64,000 bases of DNA, taken from positions 1 through 64,000 of the forward strand of contig NZ_LZJF01000015.1 in assembly GCF_001666835.1 (NCBI RefSeq), given 5' to 3'. The stretch comes from Mycobacterium sp. E3251 (GTDB taxonomy: Bacteria; Actinomycetota; Actinomycetes; Mycobacteriales; Mycobacteriaceae). Of the stretch, positions 36,347-45,579 are shown piece after piece (the stretch's first letter is position 1; every line of letters starts with the position of its first letter). The notes beneath the pieces are model-generated. The model did not search any database. It saw only the letters and a list, made by a program, of their open reading frames with translations, and was not told the origin of the DNA. Made by a program: the position numbers and the translations under genes.

Positions 36347-36733
36347 CGATGTCCCTCGTGGGTTTGCAGCAGACCAGTGTCAGGCTAGCCGAGGTGGCGC
36401 ATCATGGAACGGTGCGCATTGGAATGGGGACCGCACACTTGCGACGCAGGAGTCCGCGATGGAGGCGGCAACGCACGTGCGCGACCAGCTTGCGGGCGAT
36501 TCGGCGGCCGTGCAATTCCGATCGCGTTCACACAGACCAGGCCATGGATGTGCTCGACCCGTGCATTCGATGGTTGAGGCGCCACGCTAATCACTTGCAT
36601 TGCCAATGGGATCGCCCCCGGCGGCCGCCAGCCGAGGACAGGCCAATACGCCGTGCTCACCTCCGGTCTCGTCGGCGTGCACCTGCCCCGCCTTCATAGT
36701 GTCCGACGGGGTGTCGCAGGACTGCGGGGGGCC
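36347..36733. other. Intergenic region before FIST remnant
   Basis: About 390 bases without a supported gene. Short open frames exist on both strands but carry no ribosome site or family motif. The last 80 bases may be further decayed FIST sequence, because a G-run at 36725-36731 would restore a frame that joins the recognisable part. Confidence 0.5.
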
Positions 36734-37020
36734 GTAATCTTCACCGGCGGGGAACAACGCACAGTGATCACCGAGCTGGGCGGCCGCCCGCCGCTGCAAC
36801 CCCTGCAGGGAATCGTCGAGAGACTGTCCCGCGACAAGCAGGAACTGGTCAGCAAAGGCCTGCACATCGGGATCGTCGTCGACGAGGACCTGACGGCTCC
36901 GGGTCAGGGCGACTTCCTCATCCGCGGGTACTGGGTGCCGACCAAACGACCGGGGCAATCGGAATCGGGGAGGGCCGAGGGGGCTCGACCGTGTAATTCC
37001 AGACCCGCGACGGCCTCGTG
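36734..37020 (+). pseudogene. Remnant of a FIST_C-domain sensor gene
   Basis: In one frame the region encodes VIFTGGEQRTVITELGGRP, then GLHIGIVVDEDLTAPGQGDFLIRG, the FIST_C pattern. After position 36928 the homology continues in another frame (LGADQTTGAIGIGEGRGGSTV), as if one G had been lost from a G-run. That frame then meets TAA at 36994-36996 where Gln is expected, and resumes as FQTRDGL. The downstream part of the domain is missing, replaced by the restriction-modification gene. FIST proteins are sensory input modules; this copy is dead. Confidence 0.72.
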
Positions 37021-37113
37021 CCTACCAAACCTACGATCCTGGGGCTTGTTGAATCGCTTCCCCTCGGCCTGCCGCTCAAAGATTGTCGGGACGCGGTACT
37101 ACCGTCGGGCGTG

Positions 37114-39726
37114 ATGAGCGAGCGCAATGAAGTTGAGACCGAGGACGGCGACGACGACGTGCCTCGGGTGGAGATGGTCCCCAAAGGAACCCTGCTCGAC
37201 TTCGTTTCTCGGACTCCTGTCCGGGCGACGCCCGAAGAGGTCGAGTCGGTCCAGGTCTTCGCCCGGCGGCTCGTCGAGGACTTCGACTACCCAGTCGCAA
37301 ACTTGCGAACCCGCCCTCAATGGAGGGTGAGGCATACCCCATCTGGGAGTGGCCGCAGCTACCCGATTGACATCGCGGTCTTCAAAACCCCTCAACACCA
37401 TGACGACGAACTCTTCATGGTTATCGAATGTAAGCGTCAGAATCGCAAGGAAGGCGTACAGCAGCTCAAGTTGTACCTGGACATGTGCCAAGCGGAGATC
37501 GGCGTCTGGTTTAACGGCGAGGATCACCTCTACTTGCGTAAATTGTTGAACACCGACGGCACACGTACGTTTCAAGAGCTTCCGAGTATTCCCCGCTTTG
37601 GGCAGCGCATAGAGGACATTGGCCTCTATAGACGCGCCGACCTCACCAAGCCGAGCAATCTTCGATCGGTGTTTCGCGATATTCGGAATCATCTTGCCGG
37701 GAACGCATCTGGTATCACGCGGGACGAGGCACTGGCGCAGCAGGTAATCAACCTGTTGTTCTGCAAGATCTTCGATGAAGTCAACACTGCACCGGACGAC
37801 ATCGTGGAATTTCGCTTCGGCCATTTAGAGGACCCGAGCGAGGTGCGGGCGCGTGTGATTCGCCTCTTCGAGAAGGTGCGAGACGAATATCCAGACGTAT
37901 TCGATGAGGATGACAAACTGACCCTCGACGCGAAAAGCCTCGCCTACGTCGTTGGCGAGCTTCAGGCGTACGGCCTTTCGGAAGCTGACCGCGACGCTGT
38001 CGGAGACGCCTTCGAGGTCTTCATAGGTCCCGCGCTTCGGGGCGCGGAAGGCCAGTTCTTCACACCGCGGAATGTAGTTCGCACGGTTGTTGCCATGGTG
38101 AATCCGCAGCCGGGCGAAATGATCATCGATCCGGCCTGCGGTTCTGGCGGGTTCCTGACGGTCGCGCTAGAGCACGTCTGGGCCGCGCTGGAGCAGGAGG
38201 GGGCCACGAAGGCTTGGAGTCCCGCGATGCTCGAACGACGTAAGCGCGACGTTGCCACTCGTACCTTCCGCGGGCTCGACAAGGACTCTTTCCTGGCGAA
38301 GTGCACTAAGGCTTATATGGCGATTATCGGAGATGGTCGTGGTGGCGTCTTCCGCGTGGACAGCAGCTTGCAGAAGCCAGACGAGTGGCCGACCCAGGTA
38401 CGTGACAAGGTGCCGCTTGGCAAGTTCGACGTCGTCCTTACAAATCCCCCGTACGGCAAGAAGATTCGCATCACGGGTGAATCGACGCTGTCTCAGTACG
38501 AGATGGGCTACAGGTGGACAACTGATGTGTCGACTGGCAAGAAGGTGCTGAGCAAGGATCTCCAAAAAGATCAGCCCCCGCAGCTTCTATTCGTCGAGCG
38601 TTGTCTACAGCTGCTGAAGCCGGGAGGACGGCTAGGGATTGTTTTGCCGGAAAGTTTGTTCGGAAGCTCGTCCTACTCGCATATCGTTGAGTGGCTTCAA
38701 GGGAAGGCGCGGGTGTTGGCGATCGCGTCGATGCCTGAGCCTTTGTTCAAGACAAGTGGCAAGGTTGGCACACACACTAAGGTCGTTACCGTCGTCCTTC
38801 AAAAGTTGCCGCTCAAATCACCCCCGGAGCCGATCTTCATGGCCGATGCCAAGTGGTGCGGCCACGACTCCCGCGGCAATGAAACTGTTCGGGTTGCAGC
38901 GGACGGTACACGGACGCTACTCGACGATGTGCCGACGATCGCCAAGCGATACCGCGCTTGGCGCGATGATGGTGAGCTGGTGAACGACCATCTTGGGTTC
39001 ACGTTGCCGCCGGATCGACTCGCCGGGACAATCCTGATACCGAAGTACTACGACCCCGAGCTTGCAGCGCAGATCATGCGACTCGAAGCTACGCACGATC
39101 TCCCCGCGCTCGCAGAGTTCATGGACGCAGATGTCCTCAACATTCAGACCGGCGTCGAGGTAGGGAAAATGGCCTATGGGACTGGGCCTATTCCGTTCAT
39201 TAGGACGAGCGACATAAGCAACTGGGAGCTCAAGGCTGACCCAAAGCACGGGGTAAGCGAGGAGCTGTACGCGGCACTGAAGGCGCAATATCCGCATAAA
39301 TTCGATGTTCGAGCTGGCGACATCTTCGTCGTGAAGGACGGTACCTACCTAGTAGGGACAAGCGCCGTAGTTAGTGATCTCGACACCAAGATTCTCTACC
39401 AATCACACCTATTCAAGATCAGAGTTAGCGATGCGGGGGCCATCGACCCTTGGCTTCTATTCGCTGCTTTGAACTCGCCTATTGCAAAACGGCAGATCAG
39501 ATCGAAACGGTTCACTCAGGACATAATCGACACACTTGGTAATCGTCTGTCCGAGATCCGAGTGCCAATACCTCGGGACGCGGAGCTCCGTGAACGGATC
39601 GCGCGGGAGACCGAGCGTACTGTGCAATTGCGATCGCGACTCCGCGAAGAAACACGTCGTCTAACGCTTGAGATCGAGGGGGACGCGGCGTATGGCGATC
39701 TTGAGTCGATGGAAGAAGCGGAGTAG
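37114..39726 (+). CDS. Single-chain restriction-methylation-specificity enzyme (type IIG/IIB-like)
   Basis: An 870-residue protein combining three activities. Residues 1-150 form an HsdR-N-type PD-(D/E)xK nuclease with Asp86 (PIDIAVF) and Glu105-Cys-Lys107 (VIECKRQ). Residues about 200-620 are an HsdM-like N6-adenine methyltransferase with motif I DPACGSGGFL at residue 339 and motif IV NPPY at 444. Residues about 640-870 form a specificity domain (NIQTGVEVGKMAYG, GDIFVVKDGTYLVGTSAVVS) ending in a coiled coil. It should cut unmethylated foreign DNA. ATG 37114 is chosen; 37018-37113 reads as remnant sequence. The base composition is AT-richer than the flanks, which suggests transfer. Confidence 0.88.
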   Translation: MSERNEVETEDGDDDVPRVEMVPKGTLLDFVSRTPVRATPEEVESVQVFARRLVEDFDYPVANLRTRPQWRVRHTPSGSGRSYPIDIAVFKTPQHHDDELFMVIECKRQNRKEGVQQLKLYLDMCQAEIGVWFNGEDHLYLRKLLNTDGTRTFQELPSIPRFGQRIEDIGLYRRADLTKPSNLRSVFRDIRNHLAGNASGITRDEALAQQVINLLFCKIFDEVNTAPDDIVEFRFGHLEDPSEVRARVIRLFEKVRDEYPDVFDEDDKLTLDAKSLAYVVGELQAYGLSEADRDAVGDAFEVFIGPALRGAEGQFFTPRNVVRTVVAMVNPQPGEMIIDPACGSGGFLTVALEHVWAALEQEGATKAWSPAMLERRKRDVATRTFRGLDKDSFLAKCTKAYMAIIGDGRGGVFRVDSSLQKPDEWPTQVRDKVPLGKFDVVLTNPPYGKKIRITGESTLSQYEMGYRWTTDVSTGKKVLSKDLQKDQPPQLLFVERCLQLLKPGGRLGIVLPESLFGSSSYSHIVEWLQGKARVLAIASMPEPLFKTSGKVGTHTKVVTVVLQKLPLKSPPEPIFMADAKWCGHDSRGNETVRVAADGTRTLLDDVPTIAKRYRAWRDDGELVNDHLGFTLPPDRLAGTILIPKYYDPELAAQIMRLEATHDLPALAEFMDADVLNIQTGVEVGKMAYGTGPIPFIRTSDISNWELKADPKHGVSEELYAALKAQYPHKFDVRAGDIFVVKDGTYLVGTSAVVSDLDTKILYQSHLFKIRVSDAGAIDPWLLFAALNSPIAKRQIRSKRFTQDIIDTLGNRLSEIRVPIPRDAELRERIARETERTVQLRSRLREETRRLTLEIEGDAAYGDLESMEEAE

Positions 39727-39730
39727 GTCG

Positions 39731-40324
39731 TCATTCTGGGTGTATGGTCACTTCGCCAAGATCGAAATAACGACCGATCAACTCGACGAGCTTGGTCCGC
39801 GCCTCTCGCAACGTCATGTCGCCCTGAATGAGGTTGCTGCGCTTTCCGCGCCAGCTCACATTTCCAGGAACGTGCTTCGGACTGGCTGTCGGGTCCTCAT
39901 GCCCGATATGGAAGTCGGATTGCCCATGCTGAGGTGTCAACGCCTCTGTCGCGAACGCCTCATAGTCAAGCTTTTCTAGAGTGAGAGCGTCGCGGTAGGT
40001 TCCGGGGACCGGTCGATGGCCAATATACTTCGCCAGAATGTTGCGCGTTTCCTCGTCCGGTACAGGAGCGCTCACGAACTCGCACATCATGCCGAGGAGG
40101 CGTAGGTGAATCACCTTGCAATCTTCTTCAGTGCCGTACTGAGGGTCGGCAGGGTTGAGCATCCAACGCCGGTTGCGATTGCTCGCGAACTCCCCCGTCT
40201 GACGCCGACCTGACAGCTGCGCTCTGGTCCGAATGCCGTTGAGGAGCGGAAGCGGAACTCCCACGTCGCCCAACCCGCTCCTCACCCTGCGGATCTCATG
40301 GTCAAGTTCCTCAACAGACGACAC
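39731..40324 (-). CDS. Putative restriction-associated nuclease with H-x-G-H motif
   Basis: A 197-residue soluble protein, convergent with the restriction-methylation enzyme and five bases from it. The C-terminal third reads SDFHIGHEDP...PKHVPGNVSWRGKRSNLIQGDMTL. This His/Asn pattern resembles the metal-binding core of some HNH-like or ApaLI-like restriction proteins as I remember them. The N-terminal half has no motif I can name. Start GTG 40324. A nuclease role is inference from motif and location; a specificity or accessory role is possible. Confidence 0.62.
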   Translation of the reverse strand: MSSVEELDHEIRRVRSGLGDVGVPLPLLNGIRTRAQLSGRRQTGEFASNRNRRWMLNPADPQYGTEEDCKVIHLRLLGMMCEFVSAPVPDEETRNILAKYIGHRPVPGTYRDALTLEKLDYEAFATEALTPQHGQSDFHIGHEDPTASPKHVPGNVSWRGKRSNLIQGDMTLREARTKLVELIGRYFDLGEVTIHPE

Positions 40325-40553
40325 AGCGGTAGCTTGCCAGGTTTTGGTGTCGCATGGCAGCCGACCCGACTGAAAGAATCGAGGCGCGCAGGAAATATCG
40401 GACCTCTACCCACGAGAACCAGCAGTACTGAGATGGTCGCGGCCTACACGGGGTGTGCGATTGCATAGGGTGTCAAGCCTAAAACCTCGATGATGCACTG
40501 CCGGCTGCTGATACGTTGACCGGGGCACATAGACATTGCGCTGAAGGAAGCGG

Positions 40554-40967
40554 ATGAGCAACGACGCCACGCAAGATGGTAGTGATTGCACGGCCAACAT
40601 CAAGCCAGCGAGGCCTACCCGCCAAGTTCGGGATGAACTCCTTTGTTATCTTCACCGCGATTCGTCACGGCTTGGTGAGGTAGTCAGAGCTAAGGAACGC
40701 GGCCTCACGGCAAACCAAATCGCTGCCGAACTCGGCGTCCGAACGTCCAGATTCGTCTGGAATTATGTGCGTTTCGCCAGAGCCCTCACAGACGGCGACT
40801 TGCCAACTGCTCCTACCGTTGCAAGAGATGCTGCCGTTATATTCCGTAGGTTGTTGAAAACCGAAAACTTGTCGCCATTGGCACGAAATTACCTCGAATC
40901 GAACCTGCAAGCATTAGAATATCGCACCCGCGGCTCGCACGTTCAGGGTCGTGAAGATAGTGGTTGA
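40554..40967 (+). CDS. Small helix-turn-helix protein in defence island
   Basis: A 137-residue soluble protein. After a disordered start, residues about 41-75 give a helix-turn-helix (VVRAKERGLTANQIAAELG, then VRTSRFVWNYVRFARAL), followed by a helical domain (VARDAAVIFRRLLKTENLSPLARNYL). It is divergent from the H-x-G-H protein across 229 bases. It could be a regulator of the island or the DNA-binding part of a split nuclease; I do not recognise the family. The base composition is AT-rich like its neighbours. Confidence 0.68.
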   Translation: MSNDATQDGSDCTANIKPARPTRQVRDELLCYLHRDSSRLGEVVRAKERGLTANQIAAELGVRTSRFVWNYVRFARALTDGDLPTAPTVARDAAVIFRRLLKTENLSPLARNYLESNLQALEYRTRGSHVQGREDSG

Positions 40968-41515
40968 TCTCTGAGAACACATTTAACCGCAAGTGCGTAA
41001 CTAGCGCTCGGTGAGAGCTGGCGATAGAGCCCCTGTAAATCGTTCGGACCTCCGAAGATGAAACGCGTGCGTTCGGACGGATTGTTTAAGGTCCTCAGCA
41101 AGGTCTGCTCATGCCCTCACACCGTATTCACGAGCACCTGGATCGCGCCCCTGGCTTGCTTGGCGCACTCATCGTGCCGAGCACGGCCATCACATCAGCG
41201 TGATCGTTCTCAACAGGTGCGGTAGTTCGGACATCATCGTGGCCCTGTTCGCGTGCGCCAAGATCCGGCTTTATGTCGAAGGCCGGTGGCCCCGCCGTCA
41301 CTCAGAGGCCCGCCTACATGTGGCGGCCGCGAGCGGAATTTCCGACCTAACGACTGTGCGCGGCTGGGACTGTTGGCCCGCAGTACGCCCCTCGCTTAGT
41401 GAACCAACATTCCGTTCAGCTGACGTTGCTGTTCGGGCAGAACGGCTCGACCTTGCGGCACACCGCCAACGGGAGATCCGGGGTTAATATCGGCCTCGGT
41501 GCGACGATTGTCGGC
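40968..41515. other. Intergenic region within the defence island
   Basis: About 550 bases without a well-supported gene. A frame at 41200-41487 codes for 95 residues with no motif and a weak start, and it runs into the next gene in another frame. The region is AT-richer before 41150 and probably includes the promoter of the Mrr-like nuclease gene. Confidence 0.5.
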
Positions 41516-42445
41516 GTGAAGCGAATCTCGCCACTGGCTTACCAAGCGCTCCGGGACGCGCTGCCGACGATCACTTGGCATAAGCGCGCCTTCGAGTCAT
41601 TTCTGCGCGACGCTCTGCATCGCCATCCCGAACTGCTGGCGGGTCTAGACTTCAATGGCGCGACAAAGCGTGAGACCGCAGATACCTTGATTAACCGCCT
41701 CGTCGAGAAGGACGCTACCTACTTCGCGACGACACTTGAACTCATGCTGGACGTTGCCGCTATGACGCAATTCCCAGACGTCGAACGCATCAAAGAGCCA
41801 AGCGATCGTAAACTGCGACTGGAACAAGCTCACGACGCGGTTGGCCGGCTCCGAACCCTCACGGCCCCGTACCGTGAATCGGCAGAGGCCAAGACAAAGT
41901 CAGCTGCAATGAAAGCATCTAATGCCGCGAATCAGGCTGAACTCAAGCAGTTCTCGGATGACCTCCGCGCCCTGCACGACCGGTATATGACGCTGCACAC
42001 CTCCTCCGACGACCCCCACGGACGGGGCAAGAAGTTCGAGGTACTGCTGACAGACCTGTTCCTGTTGTTCGATATGGAACCACGCCTGGGTTACAGCCTT
42101 GCGCACGAGCAGATCGACGGATCACTGAGCTTCGACACCGACGACTACATCGTTGAAGCACGTTGGAGAAAAACCCGAGCGGAGCCTGGCGACCTCGAAA
42201 TCTTCAAAGGCAAAGTCGAGCGAAAGGGCCGCAACGCGTTGGGCATATTCGTGAGCGTTGCGGGCTTCACCGCAGGCGCCCTTGACGAGTACGCCACCAG
42301 AAGCCCCTTCGTAGTATTCACGGGCGACGACATCTACCTGGTTCTTGATGGCCGCGTAAGACTCGACTACCTTCTCCGCGCCAAGAAGCGGCATGTGAAC
42401 GAGACGGGTGACTGCCATTTACCAGCGAGAATTCTGTTGGGCTGA
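41516..42445 (+). CDS. Mrr-like PD-(D/E)xK restriction endonuclease
   Basis: A 309-residue protein. The N-terminal half is helical (ISPLAYQALRDALPTITWHKRAFESFLRDAL...) and the C-terminal domain is Mrr/restriction-endonuclease-like: GRGKKFEVLLTDLFLLF, then HEQIDGSLSFDTDDYIVEARW, LGIFVSVAGFTAGAL and FVVFTGDDIYLVL. The catalytic motif is D...E-A-R, with Arg in place of the usual Lys, so activity is uncertain or atypical. It may be a type IV enzyme acting on modified DNA. GTG 41516 is chosen because the conserved-looking start is VKRISPLAYQAL. Confidence 0.72.
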   Translation: MKRISPLAYQALRDALPTITWHKRAFESFLRDALHRHPELLAGLDFNGATKRETADTLINRLVEKDATYFATTLELMLDVAAMTQFPDVERIKEPSDRKLRLEQAHDAVGRLRTLTAPYRESAEAKTKSAAMKASNAANQAELKQFSDDLRALHDRYMTLHTSSDDPHGRGKKFEVLLTDLFLLFDMEPRLGYSLAHEQIDGSLSFDTDDYIVEARWRKTRAEPGDLEIFKGKVERKGRNALGIFVSVAGFTAGALDEYATRSPFVVFTGDDIYLVLDGRVRLDYLLRAKKRHVNETGDCHLPARILLG

Positions 42446-42629
42446 CGCTCTGCGGCAGCACTGTCGACGAACGATGGTCACCTCGCCGAGGGCGCTTTTT
42501 GGTGGGGCCCGCAACTCCAGCTTTGACCAAGCGGTAGAGCAATTTGGCGCCTCGACTCACAGACCAGGGCGGTGAGCTGGCAACCAGGCACTTGCAGGCT
42601 TCCTGGCGCGAACGCCTTCGAAGCGTGCT

Positions 42630-43082
42630 TTACGGCCGCGCTGGCAACACCGCCAGCCACCCCTCCGAAAGCAACTCCAGCAACTGCCCATCCGGATCGC
42701 GGATCATCGCCATCGCCTCCGTCACCGTCGCGTCAACCACCGCACCCCCGAACTCCGCCACTCGAGCCAACGCGCCAGCAAGATCGGACACCGAAAACGA
42801 AATGTGCGTCAGCCCAATCTGATCCATCACGCGTTCCGACCCGGTGTGCACCTGGCGCTTCGAGTAATCCATTAACTCGAGCACGAACCCGTCGCGCACC
42901 AAATAGGTCGCATGCACCCCGAGCGGCTCGGGAAGCTGCACCAGCTTGGACGTCGGCCCGTCGGGCGGATCGAGCTCCCACCAGAACTGAAACCCGAGCA
43001 CGTTCTCGTAGAACCGCCGCGACCGCTCGCGATCCGAGACACACAGTCCGACATGGTTGAAGGTCGTCCGGTGACTACTCAT
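42630..43082 (-). CDS. Glyoxalase/dioxygenase-superfamily protein
   Basis: A 150-residue vicinal-oxygen-chelate protein. FNHVGLCVSDRERSRRFYENVLGF carries the first metal His, FVLELMDYS the Glu, GLTHISFSVSDL the second His, and the Glu in DGQLLELLSEGW completes a normal metal site. It is divergent from the P450 gene. The interval (43083-43167) is AT-rich with TTGCAC and TTATTA boxes that could serve this gene. It may act on the product of the P450 operon; this is inference. Confidence 0.86.
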   Translation of the reverse strand: MSSHRTTFNHVGLCVSDRERSRRFYENVLGFQFWWELDPPDGPTSKLVQLPEPLGVHATYLVRDGFVLELMDYSKRQVHTGSERVMDQIGLTHISFSVSDLAGALARVAEFGGAVVDATVTEAMAMIRDPDGQLLELLSEGWLAVLPARP

Positions 43083-43167
43083 CGCGGCCTTTCTCGACGC
43101 AACCCACGGGCGTAATAATGCAAAGATAGTGCAAAAAGCACCTCGGCCGTGGTGGAGGACCTCCAAG

Positions 43168-44421
43168 ATGACAACTCGTCCCGACGTCGCCGAAGACGCC
43201 ATCGTCGACTTCGACCACCACTCCGACGCGTTCAACCTCAACGAGCTCGCCATCAACGCCGAGCTCAGACAGAAATGCCCGGTCGCCTGGAACGAGAACT
43301 ACGGCGGCTTCTGGTTCCTCAGCAGTTACGACGCGGTGAGCCGCACGGCCAGAGACGGCTACACGTTCGCCCACAAGTACGACCCGAACGCCGACGACGG
43401 CGTCGACTACCAAGGTGAGATGGGCGTGCCACGCCCCGAAGGCCAGCCGGCCCTGGGCGTCGGCGAGGTCGACGGCCCCTACCACCAGGCCCTACGGCAC
43501 GCCCTGGCCCCGTTCTTCTCCCCCGGCGCCGTCCAAAAACTCAAGCCGTTCATGGAACAAAAGGCCCACGAGTTCCTCGACCAGAAGATCGAAGACGGAC
43601 AGATGGACCTCGTCCTCGACTACGCCAGCCCGGTCCCGGCCATCCTCACCATGAAGCTGATGGGCCTGCCCCTCGACAACTGGCACCTCTACGCCAACCT
43701 CTTCCACTCGGTCATGGCCGTCCCGCAAGACAGCCCGGAGTACCTCGACGCCATCGGGAAAGTCCCCAAGATGATGGAGGAAGTCCTCGAGTACGCCGCC
43801 AGCAGACGAACCAAACCCGAAGACGACCTCACCAGCTTCCTCATCCAGTTCGAATTCGACGGCCACCGCCTCACCGACGAACAGCTGCTCAACATCCTGT
43901 GGAACCTCATCGGCGGCGGCGTCGACACCACCACCTCCCAAACCGCGCTCACGCTGCGACACCTGGGCACCCACCCGGCCCTCAGACAACAACTCATCGA
44001 CCGCCCCGAGCTGTACCGCACCGCCACCGACGAATTCCTGCGCTACTTCTCGGTCAACCAAACCCTTAGCCGCACAGTCACTCACGACGTCGAACTCAAC
44101 GGGCAACACCTGAGAAAGAACGATAAGGTCGTCATCAGCTGGCTCTCGGCCAACCATGACGAAAAGGAATTCCCAAATCCCGACGAGATCATCCTGGACC
44201 GCGCGCCCAACCGTCACGTCGCCTTCGGGCTCGGTCCGCACCGCTGCATCGGCTCCCACCTCGCGCGCCTCATGTCCGAAACCATGGTCAGGGCCGTCCT
44301 CGACCGCATCCCCGACTACCAAGTCGACGTCGGCAACGTCCACCAATACCTCGGCAACCCGAGCATGACCGGGCTGGGCAGGCTGCCGGTCACCTTCACC
44401 CCCGGAACCAAGCGAAGCTAG
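43168..44421 (+). CDS. Cytochrome P450
   Basis: A 417-residue P450 with heme motif FGLGPHRCIGSHLAR (Cys about 352), I-helix IGGGVDTTTS and the ExxR element in TDEFLRYF. ATG 43168 has GGAGGACC upstream. The CYP family cannot be assigned by eye. It is the first gene of a three-gene operon: its TAG is followed immediately by the ATG of the hydrolase gene. An external ferredoxin is needed for activity; none is next to it here. Confidence 0.92.
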   Translation: MTTRPDVAEDAIVDFDHHSDAFNLNELAINAELRQKCPVAWNENYGGFWFLSSYDAVSRTARDGYTFAHKYDPNADDGVDYQGEMGVPRPEGQPALGVGEVDGPYHQALRHALAPFFSPGAVQKLKPFMEQKAHEFLDQKIEDGQMDLVLDYASPVPAILTMKLMGLPLDNWHLYANLFHSVMAVPQDSPEYLDAIGKVPKMMEEVLEYAASRRTKPEDDLTSFLIQFEFDGHRLTDEQLLNILWNLIGGGVDTTTSQTALTLRHLGTHPALRQQLIDRPELYRTATDEFLRYFSVNQTLSRTVTHDVELNGQHLRKNDKVVISWLSANHDEKEFPNPDEIILDRAPNRHVAFGLGPHRCIGSHLARLMSETMVRAVLDRIPDYQVDVGNVHQYLGNPSMTGLGRLPVTFTPGTKRS

Positions 44422-45579
44422 ATGCCCGCCAACCCGATCACGCAACTACTCGGGCCGTTCACCCGCACCGGCGGCTTCTACGCCCGCTCCTGGGGCACCT
44501 ACCTGGATCGTCAGCCCGACGAGCCACCGGTGGCCCGGCCCACCATCGCGCTCGCGGCGCAGGCATTCCGCGACGAAATCCTGCTGAGCGGCTTCAGTCT
44601 GCTGCGCCGAGCCCCCGACGCTGAAACACTGGAACGAATCGACACAGAAGTCGTTGCGGCACAAGAGTTCTATAAAGACAACGGCTGGCTTGACAATCCC
44701 GAGGGTTTCTTCGCCGCGCCCCCTCCGCCCACCGACGTGACGGTCAAGCGCGTGAGCAGTATGGGACGCAACTACGAGCGGCTGTCCTTCGACAGCGACT
44801 ACGAGCCCCATGACGGCGAACCCGGCCGGGAACGGTGGCTCAGCTACCCACGCAACAACCGCGAATACGCCCTGATGTTCCGGCACCGCCGGCCGCGGCC
44901 CTGGCTGATCTGCATCCACGGCGCCGAGATGGGACGGGCCGCGCTCGACCCCATGCTGTTTCACGCCTGGCACCTGTACCGCGATATCGACCTCAACATC
45001 GTGCTGCCAGTACTCCCCATGCACGGCCCCCGGGCAAGCGGCCGAAAGTTCCCCAGTGAGGACGTGCTCGACGACGTCCACGGCGCCGCCCAGGCCGTCT
45101 GGGACATCCGGCGCCTCATCGCCTGGATCCGCGCGCAACAGCCCGACGCCGCGATCGGGGTCAACGGCATCTCGCTCGGCGGTCTGATCTCGTCGCTGGT
45201 CGCCAGCCTCGACGACGGCCTCACGTGCGCGATCCTGGGCGTGCCGGCCGTCGACCTGGTGGACCTGGTCGGCCGCCACGCCGGCCTCAGCGGCCACGCC
45301 GCACTGCGCCGCACGATGGACTCGGCCAAGCCCCTCGGCCGGATGGTCTCGCCGCTGGCCCTGACCCCGCGCGTGCCGAAAGAGGGTCGCTTCATCTACG
45401 CCGGCATCGCCGACCGGCTGGTGCACCCGCGCGACCAGGTCACCCGACTCTGGGAGCACTGGGGCAAACCCGAAATCCAGTGGTACCCAGGCGGTCACAC
45501 CGGATTCTTCCGCTCGCGGCCGGTGCAGCGCTTCATCGACGACGCGATCGTGCAATCGGGCCTGGCCGACAAGCGATGA
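44422..45579 (+). CDS. Alpha/beta-hydrolase of the P450 operon
   Basis: A 385-residue protein with an alpha/beta-hydrolase fold. The N-terminal 150 residues are a cap-like region. The core begins PWLICIHGAEMGRAALDPMLF, the nucleophile elbow is NGISLGGLIS (Ser about 256), and the late His is probably in YPGGHTGFF. No signal peptide. The start codon directly abuts the P450 stop and its own stop overlaps the next ATG by four bases, so the three proteins are made together. Substrate unknown, probably an ester made or exposed by the pathway. Confidence 0.86.
   Translation: MPANPITQLLGPFTRTGGFYARSWGTYLDRQPDEPPVARPTIALAAQAFRDEILLSGFSLLRRAPDAETLERIDTEVVAAQEFYKDNGWLDNPEGFFAAPPPPTDVTVKRVSSMGRNYERLSFDSDYEPHDGEPGRERWLSYPRNNREYALMFRHRRPRPWLICIHGAEMGRAALDPMLFHAWHLYRDIDLNIVLPVLPMHGPRASGRKFPSEDVLDDVHGAAQAVWDIRRLIAWIRAQQPDAAIGVNGISLGGLISSLVASLDDGLTCAILGVPAVDLVDLVGRHAGLSGHAALRRTMDSAKPLGRMVSPLALTPRVPKEGRFIYAGIADRLVHPRDQVTRLWEHWGKPEIQWYPGGHTGFFRSRPVQRFIDDAIVQSGLADKR

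Noticed and set aside
36587..36958. Minus-strand frame opposite the FIST remnant
   Set aside because: The plus strand carries clear FIST_C homology here; the opposite frame is its shadow.
41200..41487. Open frame of 95 residues upstream of the Mrr-like gene
   Set aside because: Weak GTG start, no motif, and no similarity that I recognise; reported as part of the intergenic region instead.
42500..42560. tRNA-like words (GGGCCCGCAACTC, GCGGTAGAGC) at the right edge of the defence island
   Set aside because: They do not fold into a cloverleaf: no acceptor partner, anticodon stem or TTCGA loop. Not called as a tRNA or attachment site.
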